Positions 33,343-43,644 of a DNA stretch of 45,270 nt are shown here, in pieces. The DNA is taken from positions 1-45,270 of the forward strand of contig JAIXKK010000068.1 in assembly GCA_026954325.1 (NCBI GenBank). The letters are read 5' to 3'. A model generated the notes under the pieces. That model was not told the origin of the DNA, searched no databases, and saw only the letters and a list, made by a program, of their open reading frames with translations. A program made the translations under genes and the position numbers. The first letter of the stretch is position 1; each line of letters begins with the position of its first letter. The DNA comes from Bryobacterales bacterium. Lineage in GTDB: Bacteria; Acidobacteriota; Terriglobia; Bryobacterales; Bryobacteraceae.

Positions 33343-34689
33343 TTAATGCTCCTCACGGCGCAGACCGAGGCTCCGCATCTTCTTATGGAGATTCGTCCGT
33401 TCCATTCCCAGGGCGCGCGACGCCGCCGAAACATTCCACCGCGCCTGCTCGAGCGCGCGCAAAACATGGTCGCGTTCGGCCGATTCACGCGCTTCCTGAA
33501 GCGTCGGCTTCACGCCGCCGTTGCTTGCCGCCAGGCGGATCTCCATGGGCACGGCATTGGAGCCGATATGATCACCCGGCGTGAGAATGGCCATGCGCTC
33601 CACGGCGTTGCGCAGTTCGCGCGCGTTGCCGGGCCAGTGATATTCCTCGAGCAGCGGCACGGCTTCGTTGTCCAAATATTTGGCTCGAAAATTGTTGCGG
33701 CGGCAGAATTCCGCAAGGAAGTATTGAGCGAGGCCGCGGATGTCCTTGGGACGCTCGCGCAGAGCGGGCAGGCGAATGGGCACTACGCACAGCCGGTAAT
33801 ACAGGTCTTCGCGGAATTTTTCCTTCCGCGCCAGCTCTTCCAGGTTGCGATTTGTAGCGGAAACCACCCGAACATTGACGCGCAGCGGACGCTCGCCGCC
33901 GACGCGGTGAAACTCGCTCTCCTGCAACACCCGCAGCAGCTTCGCCTGCGAGGAAGGATGCAGGTCGCCCACCTCGTCGAGGAAGAGTGTTCCGCCGTCG
34001 GCAAGTTCAAACTTGCCCCGCCGCGCGCCCGTCGCGCCGGTGAACGCGCCCTTCTCGTGGCCGAACAACTCGCTCTCGATGAGTTCGGTGGGAATGGCGG
34101 CGCAGTTCACCTTAACGAACGGTCCCGCGGCGAACGGGCTTTCGCGGTGAATGTGGGCGGCAAGGAGTTCCTTTCCGGTTCCGGACTCGCCGGTCAGCAG
34201 GACGCGGGCATCCGAGCGCGCCGCCAGCGTGGCCTGCTCGACGGCGTTGCGGAACGCCGGCGAATCGCCGATCATGCACGGGCCTTCGCCCACCATCTCT
34301 TTCAGCGCCTCGTTTTCGCGCCGCAGGGAACTTTGTTCCAGGGCGCGTCTCGCGGCCAGAAGCACACGGTCGCGCGCGAGCGGCTTTTCGAGGAAATCGA
34401 ATGCCCCGATACGCACCGCCTCAACCGCGTCCGCAATGGTTCCATGGCCGCTGATCATGATGACCGGCGTCGCGCCGCCGTCCGCGCGCACGCGGCGCAG
34501 CAGATCGATTCCGTTGCCGTCCGGCAACCGCACGTCCAGCAGGTAGAGATCCACGCGGCTGCTCCGCGCGCCGAATTCGGCGGCGCCGCGGCACACCTCC
34601 ACTTCGTAGCCTTCGCCCTCGAGAATCCATTTGAGGGACCGGCCGATGTTCTCTTCATCGTCGACAATCAGGATTCGCTTTGCGCCCAT
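33343..34689 (-). CDS. Sigma-54-dependent response regulator, NtrX/NtrC type
   Basis: 448 aa. Receiver domain with D10-D11, phosphoacceptor D52 (LYLLDVRLPDGNG) and K102 (LEKPLA). AAA+ domain with Walker A GESGTGKE (167-174), the sigma-54-contact motif GAFTGA (214-219), LFLDEVGDL, and FREDLYYRL plus HWPGNARELRN. The C-terminal Fis-type HTH has ASRALGMERTNLHKKMRSLG. It activates sigma-54 RNA polymerase when phosphorylated. It overlaps the kinase gene by 22 bp, so the kinase is its likely partner. A strong sigma-54-like promoter occurs elsewhere in this window, upstream of citrate synthase. Confidence 0.95.
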   Translation of the reverse strand: MGAKRILIVDDEENIGRSLKWILEGEGYEVEVCRGAAEFGARSSRVDLYLLDVRLPDGNGIDLLRRVRADGGATPVIMISGHGTIADAVEAVRIGAFDFLEKPLARDRVLLAARRALEQSSLRRENEALKEMVGEGPCMIGDSPAFRNAVEQATLAARSDARVLLTGESGTGKELLAAHIHRESPFAAGPFVKVNCAAIPTELIESELFGHEKGAFTGATGARRGKFELADGGTLFLDEVGDLHPSSQAKLLRVLQESEFHRVGGERPLRVNVRVVSATNRNLEELARKEKFREDLYYRLCVVPIRLPALRERPKDIRGLAQYFLAEFCRRNNFRAKYLDNEAVPLLEEYHWPGNARELRNAVERMAILTPGDHIGSNAVPMEIRLAASNGGVKPTLQEARESAERDHVLRALEQARWNVSAASRALGMERTNLHKKMRSLGLRREEH

Positions 34690-36116
34690 GTTTCTTCCCT
34701 AACGGATTCCATCTCCAGCCCCGCTCGCGGCGTTGCCTCGCGTAGCGTCACGCGGAAAGCCGCTCCGCCGAGTTCGCCGTCAATCACCTCGATATCCCCG
34801 CCCGAGAGCAATGCGCTCTTCCTCGCAATCGAGAGCCCCAGGCCCATGCCGGATTTCTTGAAGGATATGGTGGGCTGGAACAACGTCTCGCGCGCGTGCG
34901 GGCTTAAGCCTGGCCCCGAGTCGTGCACCTCGATCACCACCTTGCCCGCTTCGGCGCCGGTGATGGCGAGCACGGCGCCGCCGGCTCCGGCCGCCTCGGC
35001 GGCATTTTCCAGCAGATTGGTGAGGACCCCGCGCGCCAGGTCCTCGTCTCCCCGCGCGCGCGGATCTCTGCCCGAGAGCCGGAGGCTGTAGATCACCTCC
35101 GGATGCGCATTGCGCAGGAAGCCTGTTCTCTCCTCGAGCACCGCGTTGACATCGATATCCGCGAGATGAACAGGCGGTTCCGCCGCCAGTTCGCTGAAGG
35201 CGCGCACACGCCGCTCCAGCCGGTTCACTTCGTCGACTATGATCCCCGCCGCCTGATCGAAAAACGCCTTGTCCGCGCCGCTCCGCTGCCGCGCGGCCAT
35301 CTCCTCCACGGTGAGGCGAATGGGGGTGAGGGAGTTCTTCACTTCGTGCGCCATCTTGCGGCCGAGCGCCTGCCAACTCGAAAGGCGCGTCAGCAGGATG
35401 AGCCGTTCGCGGCTCTGCTGGAGTTGCTCGGCCATCTCATTGAAGGCGGCCAGCGCGGCTCCGATCTCGTCTCTGCGCTCGGCTTCGACGCGCGCGCTCA
35501 TGTCGCCGGCGGCGAACCGCTGGAGAGCGTCCGTCAGTTTCTGCACCGGGCGCGATATGCGGTAGGCGAAGAAGAGCACCATCACCACCGTGAGCACGCC
35601 GCCGGATGCGGCCACCAGCAGCAGCGTGTAGCGGAAGGCCCGCGGGAAATCGCGGCTGCGTGAAAGGTCCACTCTGCCCCGCGCCGCCGTGTACAACTCT
35701 CCTACCCTCTCCATGCGCACGGATCCGAGTGGGCGCGTGTAGCGCCAAACGCCGTCGCCGCGCCTTACCAGGTATTCAATGCGGCTGCCGCTCTCGCCGC
35801 CCAGTTGGAACCTCTCCCGGTCCTTGCTCTCCCAGAATGCCTTCACTTCCGCCGGCCACGAAGCGCCGCGCGCCGCGGCAAGCTTCTCGGGCTTGCCGCG
35901 CCCGGCTTCGGCTTCGGCGCGCAGGATTTCGCGCGATTGCTGGTAGTATTCCCGCCCGGTGTTCCGCAGGGCGTTCGAAAGTTCATCGAGTTCCCGCGTC
36001 GTGGATAGCGAAAGACTCCGCTCCAGCAGCGACGCGGTCACCCACAAGGCGATGGACAGCGGCGCGAGCGTGGCCACCAGAAACGCGAGCAGCAGGCGAT
36101 TTCGCAGCCGGTTCAT
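34668..36116 (-). CDS. NtrY-like membrane sensor histidine kinase
   Basis: About 482 aa from ATG 36116 (MNRLRNRLLLAFLVATLAPL). First membrane span ~8-30, an extracytoplasmic sensor domain, second span ~163-183 (LLLVAASGGVLTVVMVLFF), HAMP linker (RISRPVQKLTDALQRFAAGD). H-box KMAHEVKNSLTPIRL with His257, N-box LTNLLENAAEAAG, and G-boxes DSGPGLSPHA and GMGLGLSIA. KNSLTP replaces the usual KNPLTP. It detects an unknown periplasmic or membrane signal. Start overlaps the DUF4390 stop by one base (TGATG), tying it to that protein and the barrel upstream. Confidence 0.93.
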   Translation of the reverse strand: MNRLRNRLLLAFLVATLAPLSIALWVTASLLERSLSLSTTRELDELSNALRNTGREYYQQSREILRAEAEAGRGKPEKLAAARGASWPAEVKAFWESKDRERFQLGGESGSRIEYLVRRGDGVWRYTRPLGSVRMERVGELYTAARGRVDLSRSRDFPRAFRYTLLLVAASGGVLTVVMVLFFAYRISRPVQKLTDALQRFAAGDMSARVEAERRDEIGAALAAFNEMAEQLQQSRERLILLTRLSSWQALGRKMAHEVKNSLTPIRLTVEEMAARQRSGADKAFFDQAAGIIVDEVNRLERRVRAFSELAAEPPVHLADIDVNAVLEERTGFLRNAHPEVIYSLRLSGRDPRARGDEDLARGVLTNLLENAAEAAGAGGAVLAITGAEAGKVVIEVHDSGPGLSPHARETLFQPTISFKKSGMGLGLSIARKSALLSGGDIEVIDGELGGAAFRVTLREATPRAGLEMESVREETWAQSES

Positions 36117-36715
36117 CACTGGCCCTTGCCGGCGCTCACGCGCACGTCGCTCAGGCGCAGTGGACCCTCTTGCAGGTTCCACTTGGCCTGTTGCGGCCGG
36201 GCCGGACGGCTGAAGATCTCGAGCAGCGCGGTGAGGCTGATTCCAGGCTCGCCGAGCAGCGGCGGGCTATTGCGCGCGTCCGCGGCCCGGATCTCGAGTT
36301 GCACGGTTACCAGGCGGTCCGGCGAAAGCCCCTCCGTTGAAAGGGCCAGATTCTCCAGACACCAGGATTCGGCTTCCTCGCGCGGCAGATTGGATTGCTC
36401 TTTGCGTCGCTCCAACCGGGTCACGGCATACTTCTCTTCCCACAAATCGTAGCTGATCACGAAGCGCTCCACCACACGGCGCGGCGCCACGCCGCCGGAG
36501 GCGAGGCTGAGGTGGAAATCAAAGGGGACGGCGCGGCCGTTGCCCAGGTTCTCCAGCGGCTTGCCCGTGAGAAAGTGGAGTTTCGGGGCTTTAATTCTTA
36601 AGTTCCTGCCGTCCCAGACAGCCTTGATCTCCTGTCCGCGCACCAGCGGCGACACCACCAGCGCCACCGCCGAGGCGGCCCACCACGCGTAGCGCCTGCC
36701 AGAGCTGGATATCAA
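36116..36715 (-). CDS. DUF4390 secreted protein
   Basis: About 199 aa. The start is a TTG at 36715 that overlaps the stop of the Omp85-like gene (TTGA), unusual but well supported by the signal peptide (RRYAWWAASAVALVVSPLV). A longer open frame upstream is the shadow of the barrel gene. DUF4390 features: LHFLTGKPLENLGNGRAVPF, FVISYDLWEEKYAVTRL, SWCLENLAL and ALLEIFSRPARPQQAKWNL. Members are periplasmic proteins of unknown function commonly found next to NtrY-type kinases, which fits here. It may carry the signal sensed by the kinase. Confidence 0.8.
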   Translation of the reverse strand: MISSSGRRYAWWAASAVALVVSPLVRGQEIKAVWDGRNLRIKAPKLHFLTGKPLENLGNGRAVPFDFHLSLASGGVAPRRVVERFVISYDLWEEKYAVTRLERRKEQSNLPREEAESWCLENLALSTEGLSPDRLVTVQLEIRAADARNSPPLLGEPGISLTALLEIFSRPARPQQAKWNLQEGPLRLSDVRVSAGKGQ

Positions 36716-37971
36716 AAATTCATCCCCACGATGAAAATGGGTTCCATCCGTCCTTCCCGCAACGGAAACGCCACCAGAAACGATAGACTGTCTCTCCTTT
36801 GACCCGTGGTGAGCCCAGCGGCGAGGGAGTGGCGCACTTTGCCCGCTCCACCCCTGTCGTGGACCACTCCGGTGTCGTAAACCACGCGCACCCACCGGCG
36901 CCGGTAATCCACTGAGCCGTGGGCCATGCGGTTTCCCCCGAGCGGGGCGATGTCGAATTTGTTATAGCCGCGAAGAGTCGTGCTGTTGCCGAGCAGAAAG
37001 CGCTCAAAGAGCGGAGCTTGTCCGTTCAGCCACCCGGCAAGGAACGTGGCGGTGATCGTGTCCCGCCCTCTGCGGAACCCGTACTCCAGGTTCACGAACT
37101 GCCGTGTGTAGCCGTAGTCGCTTCCCAGACCTTTGGTGGCCGCGCGCAGGGAATACCCTGCCTCCACCATGTGCTTGCCGGATGCCGATAGATCCCACTC
37201 GTGATTCAGGCGCAGAGAAGTAATCAGCGCTTGGGATTTCTCGAACCGCGCGGCCGGAAACTGTGTTTGGAATCGCTGCACGCTGAAGCCGCCGCTCCAG
37301 GTGACGCCGGGCAAAAACTCCACCTGAACATCAGGCTGAACGTGAAGCCGCGTGCGATAGATTTCGACCGCGTTGCCCGTCCCTCCCTCCGGTTGGCGCG
37401 CGAGCGCCTCGAGGGTGGCGCCATTCCACTGCGAGCGAAAACTCTCCACGACAAAGCCGCCGCGGAAACGGCCTCCCGCGAGCGTTCGCTGATAACCGCC
37501 CCGGATGCCGGAGTATCTTTCCAGAAGTTCGTCGTTATCGGTAAGAATCCCGAAGGAAAGCCGGTTGCCCCCATGCTCGATGGCCCCATCGGCCCCGAAC
37601 GTGAAGTTTTCCTTGGAGTGGTACACCAACCGCGGCACCACGACGTCCTTTCGTTGGGCGCGTACTACATCCACGATCAACCGGATACTTTCCGGGTTTG
37701 TCCCCTTGGCGATTCGTTGCACCACGCGGTAGCCGGATAGTTCCCTTCGAATGCGCCGGACAATTTTGTCCACCGTCTCCTGGTTGAATTTTTCGCCGAT
37801 CAGCTTTCTCAGGTCCAGCTTGAGCGAATCGCTGAGCCTCGCTTCGGCGCGCGGCGAGATTTCAATGCTCTCCACCGTGTAACGGGAGTTGACGTTTACC
37901 GCCGGTTCCTGGTTGCAGGCTGCCGGGAGAACCGAAAAGGCGGCCCAGGCAATGAAGTGTGCCACGCGCAT
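36712..37971 (-). CDS. Omp85/BamA-like outer-membrane barrel protein
   Basis: About 419 aa from ATG 37971 (MRVAHFIAWAAFSVLPAAC); an ATG at 37989 would add 6 residues. A signal sequence is followed by a POTRA-like region (~30-110, with IEISPRAEARLSDSLKLDL and VDKIVRRIRREL). A C-terminal beta barrel follows, including FERFLLGNSTTLRGYNKFD, close to the conserved lid motif of Omp85 proteins, and GLTTGQRRDSLSFLVAFPL. It ends in Phe (IFIVGMNF), as outer-membrane barrels do. It is much shorter than BamA, so it may be a TamA-like or patatin-associated type. It heads an overlapping run with DUF4390 and the two-component genes. Confidence 0.78.
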   Translation of the reverse strand: MRVAHFIAWAAFSVLPAACNQEPAVNVNSRYTVESIEISPRAEARLSDSLKLDLRKLIGEKFNQETVDKIVRRIRRELSGYRVVQRIAKGTNPESIRLIVDVVRAQRKDVVVPRLVYHSKENFTFGADGAIEHGGNRLSFGILTDNDELLERYSGIRGGYQRTLAGGRFRGGFVVESFRSQWNGATLEALARQPEGGTGNAVEIYRTRLHVQPDVQVEFLPGVTWSGGFSVQRFQTQFPAARFEKSQALITSLRLNHEWDLSASGKHMVEAGYSLRAATKGLGSDYGYTRQFVNLEYGFRRGRDTITATFLAGWLNGQAPLFERFLLGNSTTLRGYNKFDIAPLGGNRMAHGSVDYRRRWVRVVYDTGVVHDRGGAGKVRHSLAAGLTTGQRRDSLSFLVAFPLREGRMEPIFIVGMNF

Positions 37972-38078
37972 ACGGCGCCATCCAAGCATCCCGGATGCCA
38001 AAGCCTATGTGACTGTAGATAAATGGATTAGGAAATCGAGATGTGTGGCCGTGAATTCACGCCTGTCCCCGCTGATAG

Positions 38079-38795
38079 CTAATAGCTCGTCTCGGCCGCC
38101 TCCGCCTTTGGCCCCTCCGCCGCCTGCCGCAGCAGGCCCGGATCCGCCACCAGCATGCGCCTCCGGCCAAGCGTCACCAGACCGCGCCGGGCCAGTGCAT
38201 TCAACGTGCTCGAAGTGGTTTCCCGCGTGGCGCCCACCAGGCTTGCAATCTCGCCCTGCGAAAACTGCACTGCATGCCCTCCTTCCTGGGCCACGCCCAC
38301 TGCCTCCGCCAGTTCGGCCAGATAAAGCAGAATCCGTTGCTCCACGTCTTTCATCAGCAGCAGTTCGATCTTGTGCTCCAGATCCACCTCACGGCGCGCC
38401 AGCAACTCCGCGAGCATCGGCCAGATTTCAGGCTTCCGCGCGCAAAAGCGGGCGAACAATTCCTTCGGAATGATGGAAACAGTCGCCTCCTGGAGCACTT
38501 CCGCCGCCGAGTGGCGCTGTCCGCCCAGCAGCAGCGCATCCTCGCCGAAAACTTCTCCCGAGCGCACCAAGGTCAACATAACCTCTTTGTTATCATCTCC
38601 GCGCTTAATAATCTTGATCAGGCCGGAATCAAGAAAAAAAACGCTATCCGCGGGATTCCCCGCCGAGTACAGCACGGTGAACCGGCGGCATTGCGGAATC
38701 TTTGTCACGCCGTCCATCGGGAGCAGGTGCTCCCGGATGAGCTGCGCGAACAGTCCCGCCGTTTCGTTTGAAAACCCCATCTCTGTGTTCTCCAT
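38079..38795 (-). CDS. Crp/Fnr-family transcription regulator
   Basis: About 238 aa. ATG 38795 is preferred, with a Shine-Dalgarno (GGGGAAGG) about 9 bases upstream; TTG 38816 and ATG 38780 are alternatives. An N-terminal cyclic nucleotide-type beta roll (VLYSAGNPADSVFFLDSGLI, then MLTLVRSGEVFGEDALL) precedes a C-terminal winged HTH (FSQGEIASLVGATRETTSST). There is no cluster of N-terminal cysteines, so it is not an FNR-type iron-sulfur sensor. Ligand and targets are unknown. Confidence 0.92.
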   Translation of the reverse strand: MENTEMGFSNETAGLFAQLIREHLLPMDGVTKIPQCRRFTVLYSAGNPADSVFFLDSGLIKIIKRGDDNKEVMLTLVRSGEVFGEDALLLGGQRHSAAEVLQEATVSIIPKELFARFCARKPEIWPMLAELLARREVDLEHKIELLLMKDVEQRILLYLAELAEAVGVAQEGGHAVQFSQGEIASLVGATRETTSSTLNALARRGLVTLGRRRMLVADPGLLRQAAEGPKAEAAETSY

Positions 38796-38855
38796 TGGGT
38801 GTATACCTTCCCCCAAGGCTTTTGTTCTCTCTACAACGTATAGTACCCTGAATCC

Positions 38856-39716
38856 TCATCGGGAACGGATCAGCCTTGCGAGCCGGGCCCCATCTTCGAA
38901 CACCGTTGCGGTCTCCTTGCTTCCCAGAGTATCCCTAAGTTTTTGCAGACGATCAATGTAGGCATCAAGCGCATTGACTATTGAGTCATGATTTGTTGCG
39001 ATGATGTCCTCCCACACCTCGTAGGAACTCATCGCTAACCGTGTCATATCGAGGAGCCCCGGGCCCGCGGTACTGTAATCCGCGGTAGTAGCGCGGACGC
39101 CCTCCAGAACCACCTTGCCGAGCGCGGTGGATGCCATCTGCGCCAGATGGGAAGTGAGGGAAATCACTTTGTCGTGTTGATCCGGATTCATAACCAGGAG
39201 TCTGGATCCGATTTTTTCAAGCCATCCGGTGAACTCCCGAACAATGGGTTGCTCCATGTCCCCGGTACGCGCGGGAGTCACGATGTAGGTGCGGCCTTCA
39301 AACAGAGCGGCGTCCGCGGATTCCACGCCGCGGGACTCCTTGCCCGCCATAGGGTGCCCGCCAAGAAATGCGCCGCGGGCAAAGTGCTGTTCCGCCGTCT
39401 CGACGATCGTTCGTTTCGTGCTTCCCGCATCGGTGGTCAGCGTTCCCGGGCGGATTTGTCTGGCCACCTCCGGAAGTTGATCGAGTATGCGGGATATCGG
39501 TTGCGCCAGATACACCAGGTCGCCCCGCGCCGCGCCTTCTTCAAGAGAAACCCCGTCGTCAATCACGCCAAGTTCCCGGGCTCGCTCCAGCGTCCGTTCG
39601 GAACTCACACCCAGGATGCGTCCCCGGAAGCCCGCCCGCCGCAGCGCAAGCGCAAAAGAACCACCTATCAGGCCGGTCCCGGCGATGGTGACGGTCCGGA
39701 TGTGCTCCATTGGCAT
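38856..39716 (-). CDS. tyrA: Prephenate dehydrogenase
   Basis: About 286 aa from ATG 39716 (MPMEHIRT) or 39710. Rossmann motif VTIAGTGLIGGSFALALRR, then DAGSTKRTIVETAEQHF, GGHPMAGKESRGVESADAAL with the catalytic His region, LTSHLAQMASTAL and TRLAMSSYEVWEDIIATNH. It oxidatively decarboxylates prephenate to 4-hydroxyphenylpyruvate on the way to tyrosine. It has no chorismate mutase fusion and no ACT domain; the mutase is encoded separately three genes upstream. It ends the aromatic operon. Confidence 0.92.
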   Translation of the reverse strand: MPMEHIRTVTIAGTGLIGGSFALALRRAGFRGRILGVSSERTLERARELGVIDDGVSLEEGAARGDLVYLAQPISRILDQLPEVARQIRPGTLTTDAGSTKRTIVETAEQHFARGAFLGGHPMAGKESRGVESADAALFEGRTYIVTPARTGDMEQPIVREFTGWLEKIGSRLLVMNPDQHDKVISLTSHLAQMASTALGKVVLEGVRATTADYSTAGPGLLDMTRLAMSSYEVWEDIIATNHDSIVNALDAYIDRLQKLRDTLGSKETATVFEDGARLARLIRSR

Positions 39717-39724
39717 GGCGGCCT

Positions 39725-40738
39725 TCAGATGGTGCGGCCGACGGCGGCGGCGATCATGCGCAATTGGCGCATCAAGTCTTCGAACTGCGCGGGAAACAGG
39801 CTCTGGGCGCCGTCGCTGAGGGCGCGGTCCGGGTCCGGATGCACCTCCACCAGGATGCCGTCCGCCCCCGCCGCCACGGCCGCGCGCGCCATGGGGATCA
39901 CCTTGTCGCGGCGCCCCGTGCCGTGCGATGGATCGGCCATGATGGGCAGGTGAGACAGTTTCTTGACCACCGGGATGGCCGAGATGTCCATCGTATTGCG
40001 TGTGTAGCTTTCGAAGGTGCGGATGCCGCGCTCGCAAAGAATGACGTCGTAGTTGCCGCCGCTCATCACGTATTCGGCGCTCAATAGCAGTTCCTCCACC
40101 GTGGCCGCGATGCCGCGCTTCAACAGCACCGGGACGCGGCTTTTTCCAAGTTCCTTCAGCAGGTTGAAGTTCTGCATGTTCCGCGCGCCCACCTGGAAGA
40201 TGTCGACGTAGTCCGACATCATGGCAATCTGCGTGTGGTCCATCACTTCGCTGACCACGAACAGGTTGTAACGGTCGCCGGCGTCGCGCAACAGCCGCAG
40301 GCCTTCCTCTCCCAGTCCTTGAAAGCTGTAAGGCGACGAGCGCGGCTTGAACGCCCCGCCCCGCAACCCCTTGGCGCCCGCTCTGGCCACCTGTTCGGCC
40401 GATCGCTCAATCTGTTCCCTGCTCTCGATGCTGCACGGTCCGCCGATGGCCACCACCCTGTCATCGCCGATTTCCACCCCTCTCACGGTGATCCTCGTGC
40501 CGGCGGGCTTGAAAGACCGGCTGGCGAGCTTATAAGGCGATATGACGCGATGGCATTCCTTGACGCCCTCCATCACTTCGAGGTCGCGCGGATCCATCTC
40601 CTCTTTCGGGCCGACGCAGCCGAGCACCGTGTGCACGACGCCCGTCGAGCGGTGGACCGTGAATCCCCGGTTCACCAGGCGGTCGATCACGGCTTGCACC
40701 TGGGCTTCGGTTGCGCCCTCTTCCATTACGACAAACAT
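39725..40738 (-). CDS. aroF: 3-deoxy-7-phosphoheptulonate (DAHP) synthase, type I-beta
   Basis: 337 aa. An N-terminal ferredoxin-like/ACT-type regulatory domain (MFVVMEEGATEAQVQAVIDR, ~1-70) precedes the TIM barrel with VVAIGGPCSIESREQIE, GLRGGAFKPRSSPYSFQG, QVGARNMQNFNLLKELG, PIMADPSHGTGRRDKV and GILVEVHPDPDRALSDG. It joins PEP and erythrose 4-phosphate, the first step of the shikimate pathway. The N-terminal domain implies feedback inhibition. It lies 3 bp after the chorismate mutase gene. Confidence 0.95.
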   Translation of the reverse strand: MFVVMEEGATEAQVQAVIDRLVNRGFTVHRSTGVVHTVLGCVGPKEEMDPRDLEVMEGVKECHRVISPYKLASRSFKPAGTRITVRGVEIGDDRVVAIGGPCSIESREQIERSAEQVARAGAKGLRGGAFKPRSSPYSFQGLGEEGLRLLRDAGDRYNLFVVSEVMDHTQIAMMSDYVDIFQVGARNMQNFNLLKELGKSRVPVLLKRGIAATVEELLLSAEYVMSGGNYDVILCERGIRTFESYTRNTMDISAIPVVKKLSHLPIMADPSHGTGRRDKVIPMARAAVAAGADGILVEVHPDPDRALSDGAQSLFPAQFEDLMRQLRMIAAAVGRTI

Positions 40739-40741
40739 GCG

Positions 40742-41032
40742 TTAATCCTTCATCCGGTCGCGCTGCACGGTGCGCATTTCATCAATGATCCGTTCGAAAA
40801 CCCGCTTCACCGCATCGGAGGAAAGCGGGCCGGAATTGCTCTCCATGACGTTGCGGAACACCTGGTCCTCGCGCTTGGGCTCGTAGATGGGCAGCGCCGC
40901 CTCGCGTTTGACGCGGCCGATCTGCTCCACCACGGCGGTGCGCTGATTGAGCAGATCGCGAATCTGGCGGTCGATCTCATCAATTCTCCCGCGGTGGATC
41001 GCCAGCAATTCCCGTGCCTGATCCAAAGTCAC
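40742..41032 (-). CDS. Chorismate mutase (AroQ type)
   Basis: 96 aa, all helical. IHRGRIDEIDRQIRDLLNQR, TAVVEQIGRVKREAALPIYE and a final helix VKRVFERIIDEMRTVQRD follow the AroQ fold, with the Arg and Lys residues that bind chorismate. It converts chorismate to prephenate, the substrate of the TyrA encoded downstream. It is free-standing and overlaps the trpA stop by 4 bp (ATGA). Confidence 0.9.
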   Translation of the reverse strand: MTLDQARELLAIHRGRIDEIDRQIRDLLNQRTAVVEQIGRVKREAALPIYEPKREDQVFRNVMESNSGPLSSDAVKRVFERIIDEMRTVQRDRMKD

Positions 41033-41818
41033 GCGCTCACTCCGTGGAGAGCGGCGGAAAGGCTGCGCGCGAAGCTCTCCAGTTTCTTCTCGAGGTCCTC
41101 GCTGTTCTGATTTTGCTCGACAATGCGAACAATGGCGCTTCCGAGGACGACGCCGTCCGCCAGTCGGCCCACCTGTGCCGCCTGCTCCGGCGTCGAGATG
41201 CCGAACCCGGCGGCCAGGGGCAGGGTTGTCACTTTGCGCATGCCGGAAATAAGCGGAGCCAGCGAACCGGAAAGCGCCTGCCGCTCTCCGGTCACTCCCA
41301 TTCGCGATACGAGGTAGATGAAGCCCGAGGAGTGTTTCGCCACCATTTCCATGCGCCTTGGGGAACTGGTGGGCGAGGCCAGAAATACCGTATCGAGCCC
41401 CGCCTCGCGCATTACCCGCGCCGTCTTCCCCGCTTCCTCCACCGTCAAATCCGTCAACAGCACGCCGTCGATCCCCGCATTCACGGCATCCCGGGCCAGC
41501 GCGGATACGCCGTATTTCATCACCGGATTCAGGTAGGAGAACAGCAGCAGGGGGATCTGCGAATGGCGGCGGATCTCCTCGGCGATTTCCAGCACTTTCC
41601 CGAGTGTGGTCCCGGCCTGGATCGCGCGCTCGGAAGCCGCCTGGATGACCGGACCGTCCGCCACGGGATCAGAGAAGGGAACTCCCAATTCGATCAGGTC
41701 CACTCCGCCGCGCTCGAGCGCGGCCACCAACGCCGGCGTGCGGACAGGGGAGGGATCCCCGGCGGTCAGGTAAGCAATCAGCGCCGGCCGCTTTCCCTTC
41801 AGTCCCTCAAACATCGCA

Positions 41819-41829
<11 letters not shown>
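41029..41829 (-). CDS. trpA: Tryptophan synthase alpha subunit
   Basis: 266 aa from ATG 41829 ([20 protein letters not shown]), which lies 11 bp inside trpB; an ATG at 41856 is less likely. Catalytic Glu47 and Asp58 are in [16 protein letters not shown]. Phosphate-binding sequences such as LLTDLTVEE and GFGISTPEQ follow. It cleaves indole-3-glycerol phosphate to indole, which passes to TrpB. The overlap couples their production. Confidence 0.94.
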
Positions 41830-43038
<1,209 letters not shown>

Positions 43039-43054
<16 letters not shown>

Positions 43055-43644
43055 AAAGCAGCTTTCAAAAACTCGGACATCTTCCGGTGGTCTTTCCGCC
43101 CGGGGGACGATTCGATCCGCGAACAGGCGTCGACCCCCCACGGACGAGCCTGCCGGATGGCTTCCCCGACATTCGAGGCATCGAGGCCGCCCGCAATAAC
43201 AATCCTATGAGGCGAACCGGCGGCCACTGTCCATGCAAATGGTTTCCCGCTGCCACCATACTCCGCGCCCGCGGGCCCGTCAAGTAGAAAGGCTTCCGCT
43301 TGAGGATACAGTTCGAGCCGCGCGGCGTCAAAACCCTCGTCCACGCGAAAGGCCTTCCAGAAGCGAATGGTTCCCGGCGCCTGGTCCGGAGCCTCGTCTC
43401 CGTGGAGTTGCGCCACATCCAGGGACGCCAGCGCCGCCACACGCTCCACCTCCGCCGTGGTTTCGTTGACGAAAACGCCCACCTTCGTGATGCCCGCCGG
43501 CAATCCTCTTGCAATCCCAGCGGCGGCTTCCGGGGTGATGTAGCGCTTACTCTTCGGATAGAAATTGAACCCGATGGCCGTCGCCCCTCCGGCTACCGCG
43601 GCGGCGGCGTCCTCGGCGGTAGTGATGCCGCAGACCTTGATCAT
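43039..43644 (-). CDS. trpF: Phosphoribosylanthranilate isomerase
   Basis: 201 aa from ATG 43644 ([17 protein letters not shown]), overlapping the trpC stop as ATGA; an ATG at 43656 would add 4 residues. Catalytic Cys5 in [31 protein letters not shown] and [16 protein letters not shown]. It converts phosphoribosylanthranilate to CdRP. The C-terminal segment [16 protein letters not shown] departs from the usual GVDVSSGVE...GIKD, a mild oddity near the phosphate site. Confidence 0.93.
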
